Shown here piece after piece: positions 8,067 to 15,288 of a stretch of 64,000 bases of DNA (position 1 is the first letter of the stretch; the number at the start of each line of letters is the position of its first letter). A program made the position numbers and the translations under genes. The notes under the pieces are model-generated. The model had not been told where the DNA came from. It saw nothing but the letters and a program-made list of their open reading frames with translations, and did no database searches. The stretch covers positions 124,001 to 188,000 of the forward strand of contig NZ_BSDJ01000010.1 in assembly GCF_027925525.1 (NCBI RefSeq), read 5' to 3'. The stretch comes from Paenibacillus tyrphae (lineage in GTDB: Bacteria > Bacillota > Bacilli > Paenibacillales > NBRC-103111).

Positions 8067-8798
8067 TTATGACCTCGCATTTATCATGAATTCCTCTAAA
8101 ATAGCTCTTAACCCATCCGGATCGCTAAGCATGGGCAGGTGCCCTGTGTCCAGACTTCGTACCCATTGGGGGGAAAGGTTCGAAATCATTTTATTTTGCA
8201 AAGAAGGACTGAACTCCTTGTCTTTGGTTAGCTTTACATATAACGTTGGAACCGCCGGCAGGGATACCTTGATTCGGTCCGTATACACGCGTATGGCCTC
8301 GGGTGTGAACCCTTTGATGATCTCCGCGGTTTGTTCTGCTGAAAGATCGCTGCACAATCCCGCACGAATTGCCGCTTCCGGCGGCTTCGTACCGATGATT
8401 CGCAAGATGGTTGAGATTAGCATTCTTTGGGGGAATGGCAGCACGGACAAAAAGGAACCGCCGTTTTTCGGAATCGCTGCCCCTACCGAGATATAGCCTG
8501 CTAAACGATCGTTTCGTTCAGATGCAAGCCGAAGACCGATCACTCCCCCAAGCGAATGCGCCACGATAACGAACCTCCGAGCTCCCCATTCGTCTACTTG
8601 TCTTTTTACATGAGTAACATAATCGTCTAGAGAAAGCTTTTTCCGCGATTCCATTGAATCTTGTCTTCGAGGATAAGTGGCCATCAGATAAGGATAATCA
8701 AGTCCATCCACAACTTTGCTCCAGATACGGCTATCCAGTCCCGCTCCGCTAAGGAAAACGAAACCTATCTTTTCTTGAGTGCCTTCTTGAATGGACAT
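8067..8798 (-). CDS. Alpha/beta hydrolase
   Basis: 243 residues with the alpha/beta hydrolase fold: a strand and oxyanion region VFLSGAGLDSRIW, the nucleophile elbow VAHSLGG with Ser82, and a C-terminal His in LDTGHLPMLSDP. No signal peptide is present, so it is cytoplasmic. The start is ATG 8798 (MSIQEG); the ATG at 8813 is part of the ribosome binding site itself (ATGGAGGAAAAG). Closest in style to esterases or carboxylesterase-like hydrolases; the substrate is unknown. It lies directly upstream of the broken acetyltransferase gene. Confidence 0.88.
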   Translation of the reverse strand: MSIQEGTQEKIGFVFLSGAGLDSRIWSKVVDGLDYPYLMATYPRRQDSMESRKKLSLDDYVTHVKRQVDEWGARRFVIVAHSLGGVIGLRLASERNDRLAGYISVGAAIPKNGGSFLSVLPFPQRMLISTILRIIGTKPPEAAIRAGLCSDLSAEQTAEIIKGFTPEAIRVYTDRIKVSLPAVPTLYVKLTKDKEFSPSLQNKMISNLSPQWVRSLDTGHLPMLSDPDGLRAILEEFMINARS

Positions 8799-8915
8799 CT
8801 TCTTTTCCTCCATTGCCGGTTAAGATGATTACAAGTTAAATGTAGCATTTAAATACGACAAATTATGGCTTATTTATATGCTAAGATAAAAATAATACAT
8901 GGAGGAGGGAAGGTA

Positions 8916-9857
8916 TTGCAGAAGTCACAGCGGCTAATCCAAATGATGATGAGAATAAACGCCAGCAAGTCATTTACTGTCCGGGAGTTGGCCGATGAAT
9001 ACGGACTGTCCAGCCGAACGATTACGCGGGACTTGCAGGAACTAAGCGAGCTCGGTGTTCCCATCTACTCTGTCCAAGGAAGAGGGGGAGGTTATAGGCT
9101 GCTCCAGGAAAGGCTCCTCCCACCGATCAGTTTCTCTGAAGGCGAAGCCATTGCGATGTTTTTTGCATGCCAATCTTTGGATTATTTTAGTTCACTGCCA
9201 TTTGGCGAGGGAGCAGATTCCGCGCTTCGCAAGTTTTACCACTATTTACCTGCGGATGTAAAAGAGAAGATTGATCGTTTAAAGAACAGGATCATGTTCT
9301 GGAGTCCCTATCGATGGATGTCTCCGGAGGTTCTCCAAACCTTACTGCAGGCTATTATGATTCGCAGCGTTGTTACCATCAAATACAAATCCGGCAGCGG
9401 CGTTTCGGAGCGCAATATTCAGCCCATCGGACTCTATGCGAGTTCCGGCTTCTGGTATTGTCCCGCATTTTGCTTTCTACGGGAAGAAATCAGGCAGTTT
9501 AGAGCAGATCGGATTCTGTCTGCCGCGATCAATGAATCGATTCCTTGCCGGGATGATATCACGCAGAAGACGCTAATGGATAAGCCCCGAAAAGACCAAC
9601 AGGAACAAACGGTGCTCCGGCTGGAGCTGACGAAAAAAGGCGTCTGGTTGCTGGAATCGAATTCGCGGATCGCTCCCTATATCGTGTGCAATGAGGACGG
9701 AAGCGGGTATGCCGACATCCGGATCGCTGCAGAGGACTTGAGCTTTTACGTGGACTTTATCTGGCAATTCGGGAGTGATGTGAAAATAACGGGACCTATC
9801 GAAGCCATAACGTATATGAAACAAAAAATCGAGTCCGTGCGGCTGCTGTATTGTTAA
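8916..9857 (+). CDS. YafY-type HTH/WYL domain transcriptional regulator
   Basis: 313 residues. The N-terminal HTH_11 domain reads SKSFTVRELADEYGLSSRTI followed by TRDLQELSELGVPIYSVQG. The WYL ligand-binding domain (about 130-220) has lost the usual W-Y-L triplet but keeps the motif FRADRI, followed by a WCX-like extension at the C-terminus. The start is TTG 8916 just downstream of GGAGGAGGG (8901-8909); an earlier ATG at 8865 precedes the ribosome binding site. It is divergent from the hydrolase gene, with about 115 bases between the starts, and may regulate it. That link is inference from position only. Confidence 0.85.
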   Translation: MQKSQRLIQMMMRINASKSFTVRELADEYGLSSRTITRDLQELSELGVPIYSVQGRGGGYRLLQERLLPPISFSEGEAIAMFFACQSLDYFSSLPFGEGADSALRKFYHYLPADVKEKIDRLKNRIMFWSPYRWMSPEVLQTLLQAIMIRSVVTIKYKSGSGVSERNIQPIGLYASSGFWYCPAFCFLREEIRQFRADRILSAAINESIPCRDDITQKTLMDKPRKDQQEQTVLRLELTKKGVWLLESNSRIAPYIVCNEDGSGYADIRIAAEDLSFYVDFIWQFGSDVKITGPIEAITYMKQKIESVRLLYC

Positions 9858-9977
9858 ACAGCTATCTTTTTGTGAATTCGCTACGTAATGACGTACCACC
9901 CTATCGTTTACGATCTGCTACAATGTGCGTCATCGGGACTAAAAATCAGTCCATTACTCCGAAAAGATGGTGAAATC

Positions 9978-10229
9978 ATGGAGAACGAGTTTGCAGATAA
10001 GTACGAGCATTTATTGGTAGAGGAGAAGGAGTTATCGCAAAAAATCGCAACGTGCGAGCAATGCGTTACCGCCGTGCTCGGTTGTATTGAGCAGCATTCG
10101 GATTCGATTCATTTGCACACGGTCGAAGATGTGGTCGGCTTAATCCATACGATCAGCAGCGATTTGCAAACGGAGCTGTTGCATTTGAGACTGGAAAAGA
10201 GTGTAATGACAAGCAAGCTGAATACATAA
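9978..10229 (+). CDS. Small coiled-coil hypothetical protein
   Basis: 83 residues beginning MENEFADKYEHLL, almost entirely helical with heptad-like spacing (ELSQKIATCEQCVTAVLG, LQTELLHLRLEKSVM). ATG 9978 is chosen because the upstream 30 codons read through non-coding-looking sequence. The ribosome binding site is weak (GATGGTG). It has two Cys in TCEQC. No family is recognised. Confidence 0.5.
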   Translation: MENEFADKYEHLLVEEKELSQKIATCEQCVTAVLGCIEQHSDSIHLHTVEDVVGLIHTISSDLQTELLHLRLEKSVMTSKLNT

Positions 10230-10573
10230 GTAAAATCTTTCTTCGTTAAATTCCATATTACGGTATAGGAAAACCGTCATCTGGTTGTTTTTCTACAGTT
10301 TCACTTTATATCCCCCTGCTTCGCCAAGGAAATCCTTTCTTGTCAATCCAGTCTAACAGTTGCTTTGCATATCTTTCAAAAATCTCTTGGTCGATCCTTA
10401 TATACGCCCAAAGCCATCTCGTCGTTGGCGGCGAAGTAATCGAATAGAGGAGGGGGCTCTTCTCGGCTTAAACCGGCAACATCCGTTTGACCTTCGGGTC
10501 AGGCGGATGTCCGGGAAGCGTAAGGTCTGTACAGCCGCCTTAATCGCAAAAACGTTCGGCAGGGTTACGCTGG
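10230..10573. other. Intergenic region with gene remnants and a UUCG hairpin
   Basis: No intact gene. On the minus strand near 10450-10398 the reading DYFAANDEMALGVYK matches the hallmark motif of LacI-type and periplasmic sugar-binding proteins and soon runs into a stop. A neighbouring frame gives IRIDQEIFERYAKQLLDWID and ends at about 10306. Both look like remnants. Bases 10479-10510 form a hairpin (ACATCCG with CGGATGT, and an inner TGACC/GGTCA stem closed by a cTTCGg tetraloop) without a T-run. Confidence 0.4.
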
Positions 10574-10918
10574 CTACCTCATCGCTTTATACAAATCGAT
10601 CTTACGATGAATCATGGCTTGATACGACATCAGTCGATCGATTTGCGATTTTACGTTTTCTCCTTGCTTTTCAAGCAGGCAGATACGTTGGTCGATGGTC
10701 TTGTTTCCCTGTACAAATTCCTTGATATCCGAAATGGACATCCCCGTCGCCCGAAGACAACAAATAAATTCGAGCATTTCAATGTCTTTTCTTTCATACA
10801 GGCGTATGCCGCTTTCATTGCGGTTCACGATCGGCATAATGCCTTCCTTCTCGTAATATCGCAAAGTATGAATGGATAAGCCGGTTTGCTCCGACACTTG
10901 ACCGATCGTGTAGCTCAT
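10574..10918 (-). CDS. MerR family transcriptional regulator
   Basis: 114 residues: the N-terminal winged helix YTIGQVSEQTGLSIHTLRYYEKEGI, the second wing GIRLYERKDIEMLEFICCLR, then a long coiled coil (KEFVQGNKTIDQRICLLEKQ). This is the short AdhR/YraB type, where the adjacent gene is usually a dehydrogenase. The start at ATG 10918 follows GGAGGG. It is downstream of and co-oriented with the SDR gene. The promoter ahead of the SDR gene has the exact architecture MerR proteins act on, so MerR probably activates SDR-merR transcription, including its own. Two adjacent Cys lie at CC in FICCLR, and the effector is unknown. Confidence 0.92.
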   Translation of the reverse strand: MSYTIGQVSEQTGLSIHTLRYYEKEGIMPIVNRNESGIRLYERKDIEMLEFICCLRATGMSISDIKEFVQGNKTIDQRICLLEKQGENVKSQIDRLMSYQAMIHRKIDLYKAMR

Positions 10919-10993
10919 CGTTAATCCCTCCTGTTGAAGCCTATTCAAAATAAAGGCCCACCTGCAACAAGGTGAGCAATCGTAGTAATATCA

Positions 10994-11734
10994 TTATAAT
11001 TCCTGGTTCGTCGGCCTTACAATGATTTCATTGACAGCCGTATGTTCCGGTTGGGAAATCGCATATAGAATCGAATGGGCGATGGCTTCGGCCGGCAATG
11101 AAATTTGCAATGCATCGCTTATACTTTTTTTAATTTCTTCGTTCGAAATGGTATGTACCAACTCCGTTGATACGGCACCGGGACAAATAATCGTTGTGCG
11201 AATGTTATTTTCGGCTTCTTCTTGCCGCAAAGCATCGGTAATCGCCCGGACGGCAAATTTTGTTCCCGAATAGACAGCCCATGTTTTTCTTACGATATGT
11301 CCCGTCACGGACGAAACATTAATAATGTGCCCTTGTTTTCGTTCCCGCATATACGGAAGAACCGCAGCAATACCGTAAAGCACGCCTTTCATGTTTACGT
11401 CAATCATGCGATCCCATTCGTCTACCTTCTTTTCGTGCAAAAAAGAAAGCGGCATGATCCCTGCGTTGTTAATCAGAACATCCATTTGTCCGAAGGTGTC
11501 GAAGGTAAACTGCGCAAGCTCTTCCATTTCCTTATGAGAAGTAACGTCAGTCGTTTTAAAGACGGCTGTGCCGCCTTGTGTTTCAACGCTTGCTTTAAGA
11601 TGCTGCAAGCGTTCCTCACGTCTAGCGGCAAGTACAACCTTGGCTCCGTTAGCGGCAAGCACTTTGGCCGTGGCTTCGCCGATACCGCTCGAGGCTCCGG
11701 TTAAAATAACGACTTTTCCTTCCACGTTCAACAT
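10994..11734 (-). CDS. SDR family oxidoreductase
   Basis: 246 residues, a classical short-chain dehydrogenase. It has the cofactor motif TGASSGIG (12-19), NNAG (89-92), catalytic Ser141, Tyr155 and Lys159 (YSGTK), and the CPGAVSTEL motif after the active site. An Arg-Arg pair after the second strand (LAARREER) suggests NADP(H). It is most like YdaD/YoxD-type oxidoreductases; the substrate is not determinable. The ribosome binding site GGAGGG lies 10 bases upstream. It is the first gene of the SDR-merR operon behind the 19-bp-spacer promoter. Confidence 0.93.
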   Translation of the reverse strand: MLNVEGKVVILTGASSGIGEATAKVLAANGAKVVLAARREERLQHLKASVETQGGTAVFKTTDVTSHKEMEELAQFTFDTFGQMDVLINNAGIMPLSFLHEKKVDEWDRMIDVNMKGVLYGIAAVLPYMRERKQGHIINVSSVTGHIVRKTWAVYSGTKFAVRAITDALRQEEAENNIRTTIICPGAVSTELVHTISNEEIKKSISDALQISLPAEAIAHSILYAISQPEHTAVNEIIVRPTNQEL

Positions 11735-11768
11735 ACCAGACCATCCCTCCAGGTTTCGAGATTTTTCA

Positions 11769-11799
11769 AGTATAGAACCTAGAGTGCTCTCGAGGTCAA
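11769..11799 (-). promoter_or_regulatory. MerR-type promoter with operator dyad in a 19-bp spacer
   Basis: On the minus strand the -35 TTGACC (11799-11794) and -10 TATACT (11774-11769) are separated by 19 bp instead of 17, the signature of MerR-activated promoters. A 20-bp dyad at 11796-11777 (ACCTCGAGAG / CACTCTAGGT, 8 of 10 positions paired) lies almost entirely within the spacer. It sits 35 bases upstream of the SDR start codon. Confidence 0.8.
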
Positions 11800-11963
11800 G
11801 GCTTTAGCTTAAAATATAAAACGACGATAATGCCGTACATTGGAAGCGGGCAATGGGGATGTGGCTGACCACCCGCCATGCAGGGCCTTAACAAAAGCCG
11901 AGAGAGGCATGCGTTTCGAAAACAGATTTTTGCAGCAACTTTCAATGAAACCCATCTCGCTCC

Positions 11964-13412
11964 TTATGCTCGTGACTCACTTGCGGTCTTCTTCTGCGGC
12001 CGCAGAAGAAATACTCCGAGCACGACCGCGAGTGCGAGAAAGACCGCGAAGAACCGGAAACCGATGTTCGAAGCATGGATCAGAGAGTCCTTTGATTGAT
12101 GACCCAATTCTTCAACTCCCGCCCCGGATAACAGTCTCGAAGCGACATCGGACTTGGCGACCAACTGCACAACGGCCAGTGCAAGCGCCTGGCTGATTGC
12201 TCGGCACATGTTGTATACGGTCCAGAACATCCCGGATGCGGAACCTGCTTGCTCTTGTGGAGCGGCCGATAATACGGCTTTCGCAAGCGATGGCCAGGAA
12301 AGTCCCGTAGCGGCGGAAATGATCATAAGCGGGATGACGACAGCCATGTTCGACAGTTGGGGACCGAGCTGCCCAAGCATCAGGAGCGCGAGGCCGATCA
12401 GTAACGACCCGAGTAGAATCATTCTTGCGGGGCCGAAACGGTCGGCCAGCCTGCCTCCGAATGGAGCTGTGAAAAGTTGGGGAACGGACAGCGGGATTAG
12501 CATGAGTCCTGATTCCAATGGACTGAGATTTTGAGCACCTTGCAAATACAGCGTCAGAAGAATGGTGACGGCGAAATAACCGATACAGTAGCTCATCGTG
12601 ATCCCGAGTCCTATCGAATAGTTCCGGTAAGCAAGGAGGCTCAGATGAAACAACGGATACCGCGCCCTCATCTCAATGAATACGAACGCAATCCACAGGA
12701 ACATCGCTGTTACGAACAGCCCGAGTGTCTTTCCCGATGCCCATCCCCATGTCTGACCCTCAGACAAGGCGATAAGCAGGGCGGTCAGCCCGGGCCCGAA
12801 CGTCAATAGGCCGGGCCAGTCAGTCTTGACCTTCTCACCCGTAAAAGTATCTCTAAGAAAGAGGATGCCGGCGGCTAGACCGATGACACCGATCGGAACG
12901 ACCGAGTAGAACATGGAGCGCCATCCGAACTCGCCGATCAGTGCGCCCCCGAGAACTGGACCGATGAGCGAGCCGGTCACCCATGCGATGTTGTTGATGC
13001 CGAGAGCGACCCCGAGCTCATTGGGCGGAAATGTCCGTATCAAGATCGGAGTGGATGCCGCCATCGCCATAGCGGCGCCGGTACCTTGCAGCAGACGAGC
13101 TGCAATCAGCGCTTCGCCGGAGCTTGACATACCGCAAAGTGCAGTAGCAAGTGTAAACAAAGCGAACCCCCATAGAAAAACACGTTTCGTTCCGAGCATA
13201 TCCGACCATCGGCCGGAAGGAAGCAGGAATACGGTACTTGTGATGTAAAACGAAGTAATCGTCCACATCCCTGTTCCGATCGAAAGGTGCAAATTCTCCA
13301 TTAGCGGCGGCAGACCCGTGATCACGATCGTCGCGTCGAGATTGGTAATAAATGATACAAGCGTGACCACAAATAAAACGGACCATTTGCCCGACTGCAT
13401 GATTTTCATCAT
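11964..13412 (-). CDS. MFS transporter, DHA2 (14-TMS drug:H+ antiporter) type
   Basis: 482 residues with about 14 hydrophobic segments. It starts MMKIMQSGKWSVLFVVTLVS. Motif A appears as GRWSDMLGTKRVFLWG, and the second half has GGRLADRFGPARMILLG. The motif-C region reads IGPVLGGALIGEFGWR, typical of drug antiporters. The ATG at 13412 overlaps the ada stop (ATGATGA), with GGAGGAG eight bases upstream, so translation is coupled to ada. Export of an alkylating or otherwise genotoxic compound is a reasonable inference from this coupling, but the substrate is unknown. Confidence 0.9.
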   Translation of the reverse strand: MMKIMQSGKWSVLFVVTLVSFITNLDATIVITGLPPLMENLHLSIGTGMWTITSFYITSTVFLLPSGRWSDMLGTKRVFLWGFALFTLATALCGMSSSGEALIAARLLQGTGAAMAMAASTPILIRTFPPNELGVALGINNIAWVTGSLIGPVLGGALIGEFGWRSMFYSVVPIGVIGLAAGILFLRDTFTGEKVKTDWPGLLTFGPGLTALLIALSEGQTWGWASGKTLGLFVTAMFLWIAFVFIEMRARYPLFHLSLLAYRNYSIGLGITMSYCIGYFAVTILLTLYLQGAQNLSPLESGLMLIPLSVPQLFTAPFGGRLADRFGPARMILLGSLLIGLALLMLGQLGPQLSNMAVVIPLMIISAATGLSWPSLAKAVLSAAPQEQAGSASGMFWTVYNMCRAISQALALAVVQLVAKSDVASRLLSGAGVEELGHQSKDSLIHASNIGFRFFAVFLALAVVLGVFLLRPQKKTASESRA

Positions 13413-14473
13413 CTTGTTTGCTCCTCCGTGGACCATTTCTTCTCATGGCCTAGCAGCCATCGTTTTCGCAATATACCTCCTCCATAACCGCCTAAGTCGC
13501 CATTCAAGTTGATAACGCGGTGACATGGAATCACAATCGCCAGTTGGTTGGCGCCATTCGCTTGGGCTACGGCGCGATAAGCGCCTGGCTTTCCAATCGC
13601 CACAGCAATGTCCGCATAGGAAGTCGTCTGACCCGGTGGAATCTCCCGCAGTTGTTCCCATACCCTCTTCTGAAAAGGCGATCCCAGTAGTCTCAACGGC
13701 GTGTTGAATTCCGTTAACTTGCCTTCGAAATAATCTTCCAGCTCACTCTCAATCGAACGAATTGGCGGTGCGCTGCCTGGAATAACCGCGGATTTTGTCC
13801 TTCTTCTCAGACGTTCAACCTCGCGTTCCAAGCCCCGGCGGTCTACGAATTCGAGCAAATAAAGTGTTTCATCGTCAGCGATTGCGATCATTGGGCCAAG
13901 CTGAGTATCCAACCACGATGCCTTCAAAATCGGTTGATTGCCCAACTGGGCAGGCGCTGCACCCATAATGCGCGAGAACGCGTCCCTGAAGCCGCTGCCG
14001 GATTCGTAACCGGCGGACAACTGGGCCTCGATGACCGCGCTGCCCGCCCGGATATGCTTCAGGGCGATTCCCATTCGACGGGCTCTTGCATATTCGACAA
14101 ATGTCATGCCGAACCGCTTCTTGAACTGGCGGCGGGCCGTTGAAGCATCCACGGATAATTTCCGGAAGTCTTCTTCCGTCCAGCGTCGTTCCGGATTTTC
14201 TTCCACTGCGTTGACTAGCTTTTGAATAAGCTCCGAGACATGGCTGGGATGAGACAACGGACGGCAGCGCTGGCAGGGTCGGAATGATGCCAGAAGGGCT
14301 TCCTTTGCCGTCTCGTAAAATTCGCAGTTCTCAAATTTGGGTTTTCTTGCCGGACATGTTGGTCGGCAGAACACGCCGGTTGTCTTGACGCCGACATAGA
14401 AGATGCCTTCATATTCGGACTTTTTATCGATAAGCGCCCGGTAATACACGAGTTTTAGATCGGCCGGTATCAT
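13409..14473 (-). CDS. ada: Bifunctional Ada: methylphosphotriester repair/AraC activator and O6-methylguanine-DNA methyltransferase
   Basis: 354 residues, the full Ada architecture. The N-terminal Ada zinc domain has Cys36, Cys40 (FCRPTCPARKP), Cys67 and Cys70 (FRPCQRC); the first is the methylphosphotriester acceptor. An AraC-type HTH follows (about 85-180), with DASTARRQFKKRFGMTF. The C-terminal methyltransferase has the active site IPCHRV with Cys317. Methylation of the first Cys normally converts Ada into an activator of its own promoter. AAAGGAGGGG precedes ATG 14473. In many Firmicutes these functions are split (AdaA/AdaB); here they are fused. The exporter downstream is coupled. Confidence 0.95.
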   Translation of the reverse strand: MIPADLKLVYYRALIDKKSEYEGIFYVGVKTTGVFCRPTCPARKPKFENCEFYETAKEALLASFRPCQRCRPLSHPSHVSELIQKLVNAVEENPERRWTEEDFRKLSVDASTARRQFKKRFGMTFVEYARARRMGIALKHIRAGSAVIEAQLSAGYESGSGFRDAFSRIMGAAPAQLGNQPILKASWLDTQLGPMIAIADDETLYLLEFVDRRGLEREVERLRRRTKSAVIPGSAPPIRSIESELEDYFEGKLTEFNTPLRLLGSPFQKRVWEQLREIPPGQTTSYADIAVAIGKPGAYRAVAQANGANQLAIVIPCHRVINLNGDLGGYGGGILRKRWLLGHEKKWSTEEQTR

Positions 14474-14650
14474 TCTGCCCCTCCTTTAAATCATGCAGTT
14501 TCAGATTCAATGGATGCCTTACGGAACCCATTATGATTATATCGCTTTCGAAAAAAAATACCGCCGAAAATCGGGCATTGATTTTTTTGCATATCAATCC
14601 ATTGAGAGGGCTTATTTAGGGTCTTCTACTAAGTTATACCGAAAAACAAC

Positions 14651-14709
14651 AACCAAAAAGCTTCATCTAACGATGCCGTGTTGGGCATGCCAGATGAAGC
14701 TTTTTGGTT
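14651..14709. terminator. Strong bidirectional terminator hairpin
   Basis: An 18-bp perfect inverted repeat (AACCAAAAAGCTTCATCT at 14651-14668, complement at 14692-14709) encloses 23 bases. On the minus strand it is followed by TTGTTTTTC, so it ends the small gene at 14721. Ada reads away from it. Confidence 0.8.
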
Positions 14710-14720
14710 TGCTTCGTCGC

Positions 14721-14978
14721 TTATTCCGCTTCCTCCGTCACCTCGTCCAACCTGACCGCCGCGTCGAAGACGGATTCCCCGGGGACGTTGGTGATGTCCT
14801 CTTTCGCCCGAACCTGCTGCTTAATGTTCTCGTAAAAGCTCTGAAACGACTGGTCGAGCAGCGCTTCGCGGTTCGGATCGTTATTGACGTCGGAATCGAC
14901 TTCTAGGCTTCGGATATCCGCGGCACTTCCGTCTGCCGTCTTGTTGTTATCGGGGATCATAGCGCAATTCCCTTTCAT
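14721..14978 (-). CDS. Small acidic hypothetical protein
   Basis: 85 residues, hydrophilic and acidic, with no Trp: MKGNCAMIPDNNKTADGSAA at the N-terminus and DAAVRLDEVTEEAE at the end. Starts at 14978 (after GAAGGAAAG) and 14960 (after AAAGGGAA) are both plausible. With the 44-residue gene just upstream it forms a two-gene unit ended by the strong hairpin. The composition recalls small spore or stress proteins of bacilli, but no family is recognised. Confidence 0.6.
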   Translation of the reverse strand: MKGNCAMIPDNNKTADGSAADIRSLEVDSDVNNDPNREALLDQSFQSFYENIKQQVRAKEDITNVPGESVFDAAVRLDEVTEEAE

Positions 14979-14996
14979 TTTCTTTCCTTCAAGCGG

Positions 14997-15131
14997 TCAC
15001 TTGTTGTTCAAGTTTCTCAGCACTTGGGCCGGCATTTCTTTGCGGTCTTCCTCGGCTTTCTTTTCTTTGGTCTTATCGTCCGGGTTCGCCGAATTGTACC
15101 GGGCTGCGTCCATCCCGTCCATAATATTCAT
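14997..15131 (-). CDS. Very small hydrophilic protein (44 residues)
   Basis: ATG 15131 follows an excellent AAAGGAGG eight bases upstream. It encodes MNIMDGMDAARYNSANPDDK and then a charged stretch rich in Lys/Glu, ending LRNLNNK. It stops 18 bases before the next small gene, so the two are probably co-transcribed. The highly charged low-complexity sequence resembles small acid-soluble or stress proteins, but this is only a compositional resemblance. Confidence 0.6.
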   Translation of the reverse strand: MNIMDGMDAARYNSANPDDKTKEKKAEEDRKEMPAQVLRNLNNK

Positions 15132-15288
15132 GGGAAATCCCTCCTTTACCGATATCATGGCTTTTGCCGGCGGATTTTATTCCGCGGGCTCGCGAGCCTT
15201 CATATAAACTTAACCTTGTCCCAAGCGGTTTTATAATATAATGGTTCAACGAGAGGCAGGCATAATCTTCTAAACAACGAGGTGGAGC

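Noticed and set aside
14493..14906. A 137-codon plus-strand frame starting after the ada gene.
   Set aside because: It runs through the perfect terminator hairpin and antisense to the small gene at 14721-14978, with no ribosome binding site.
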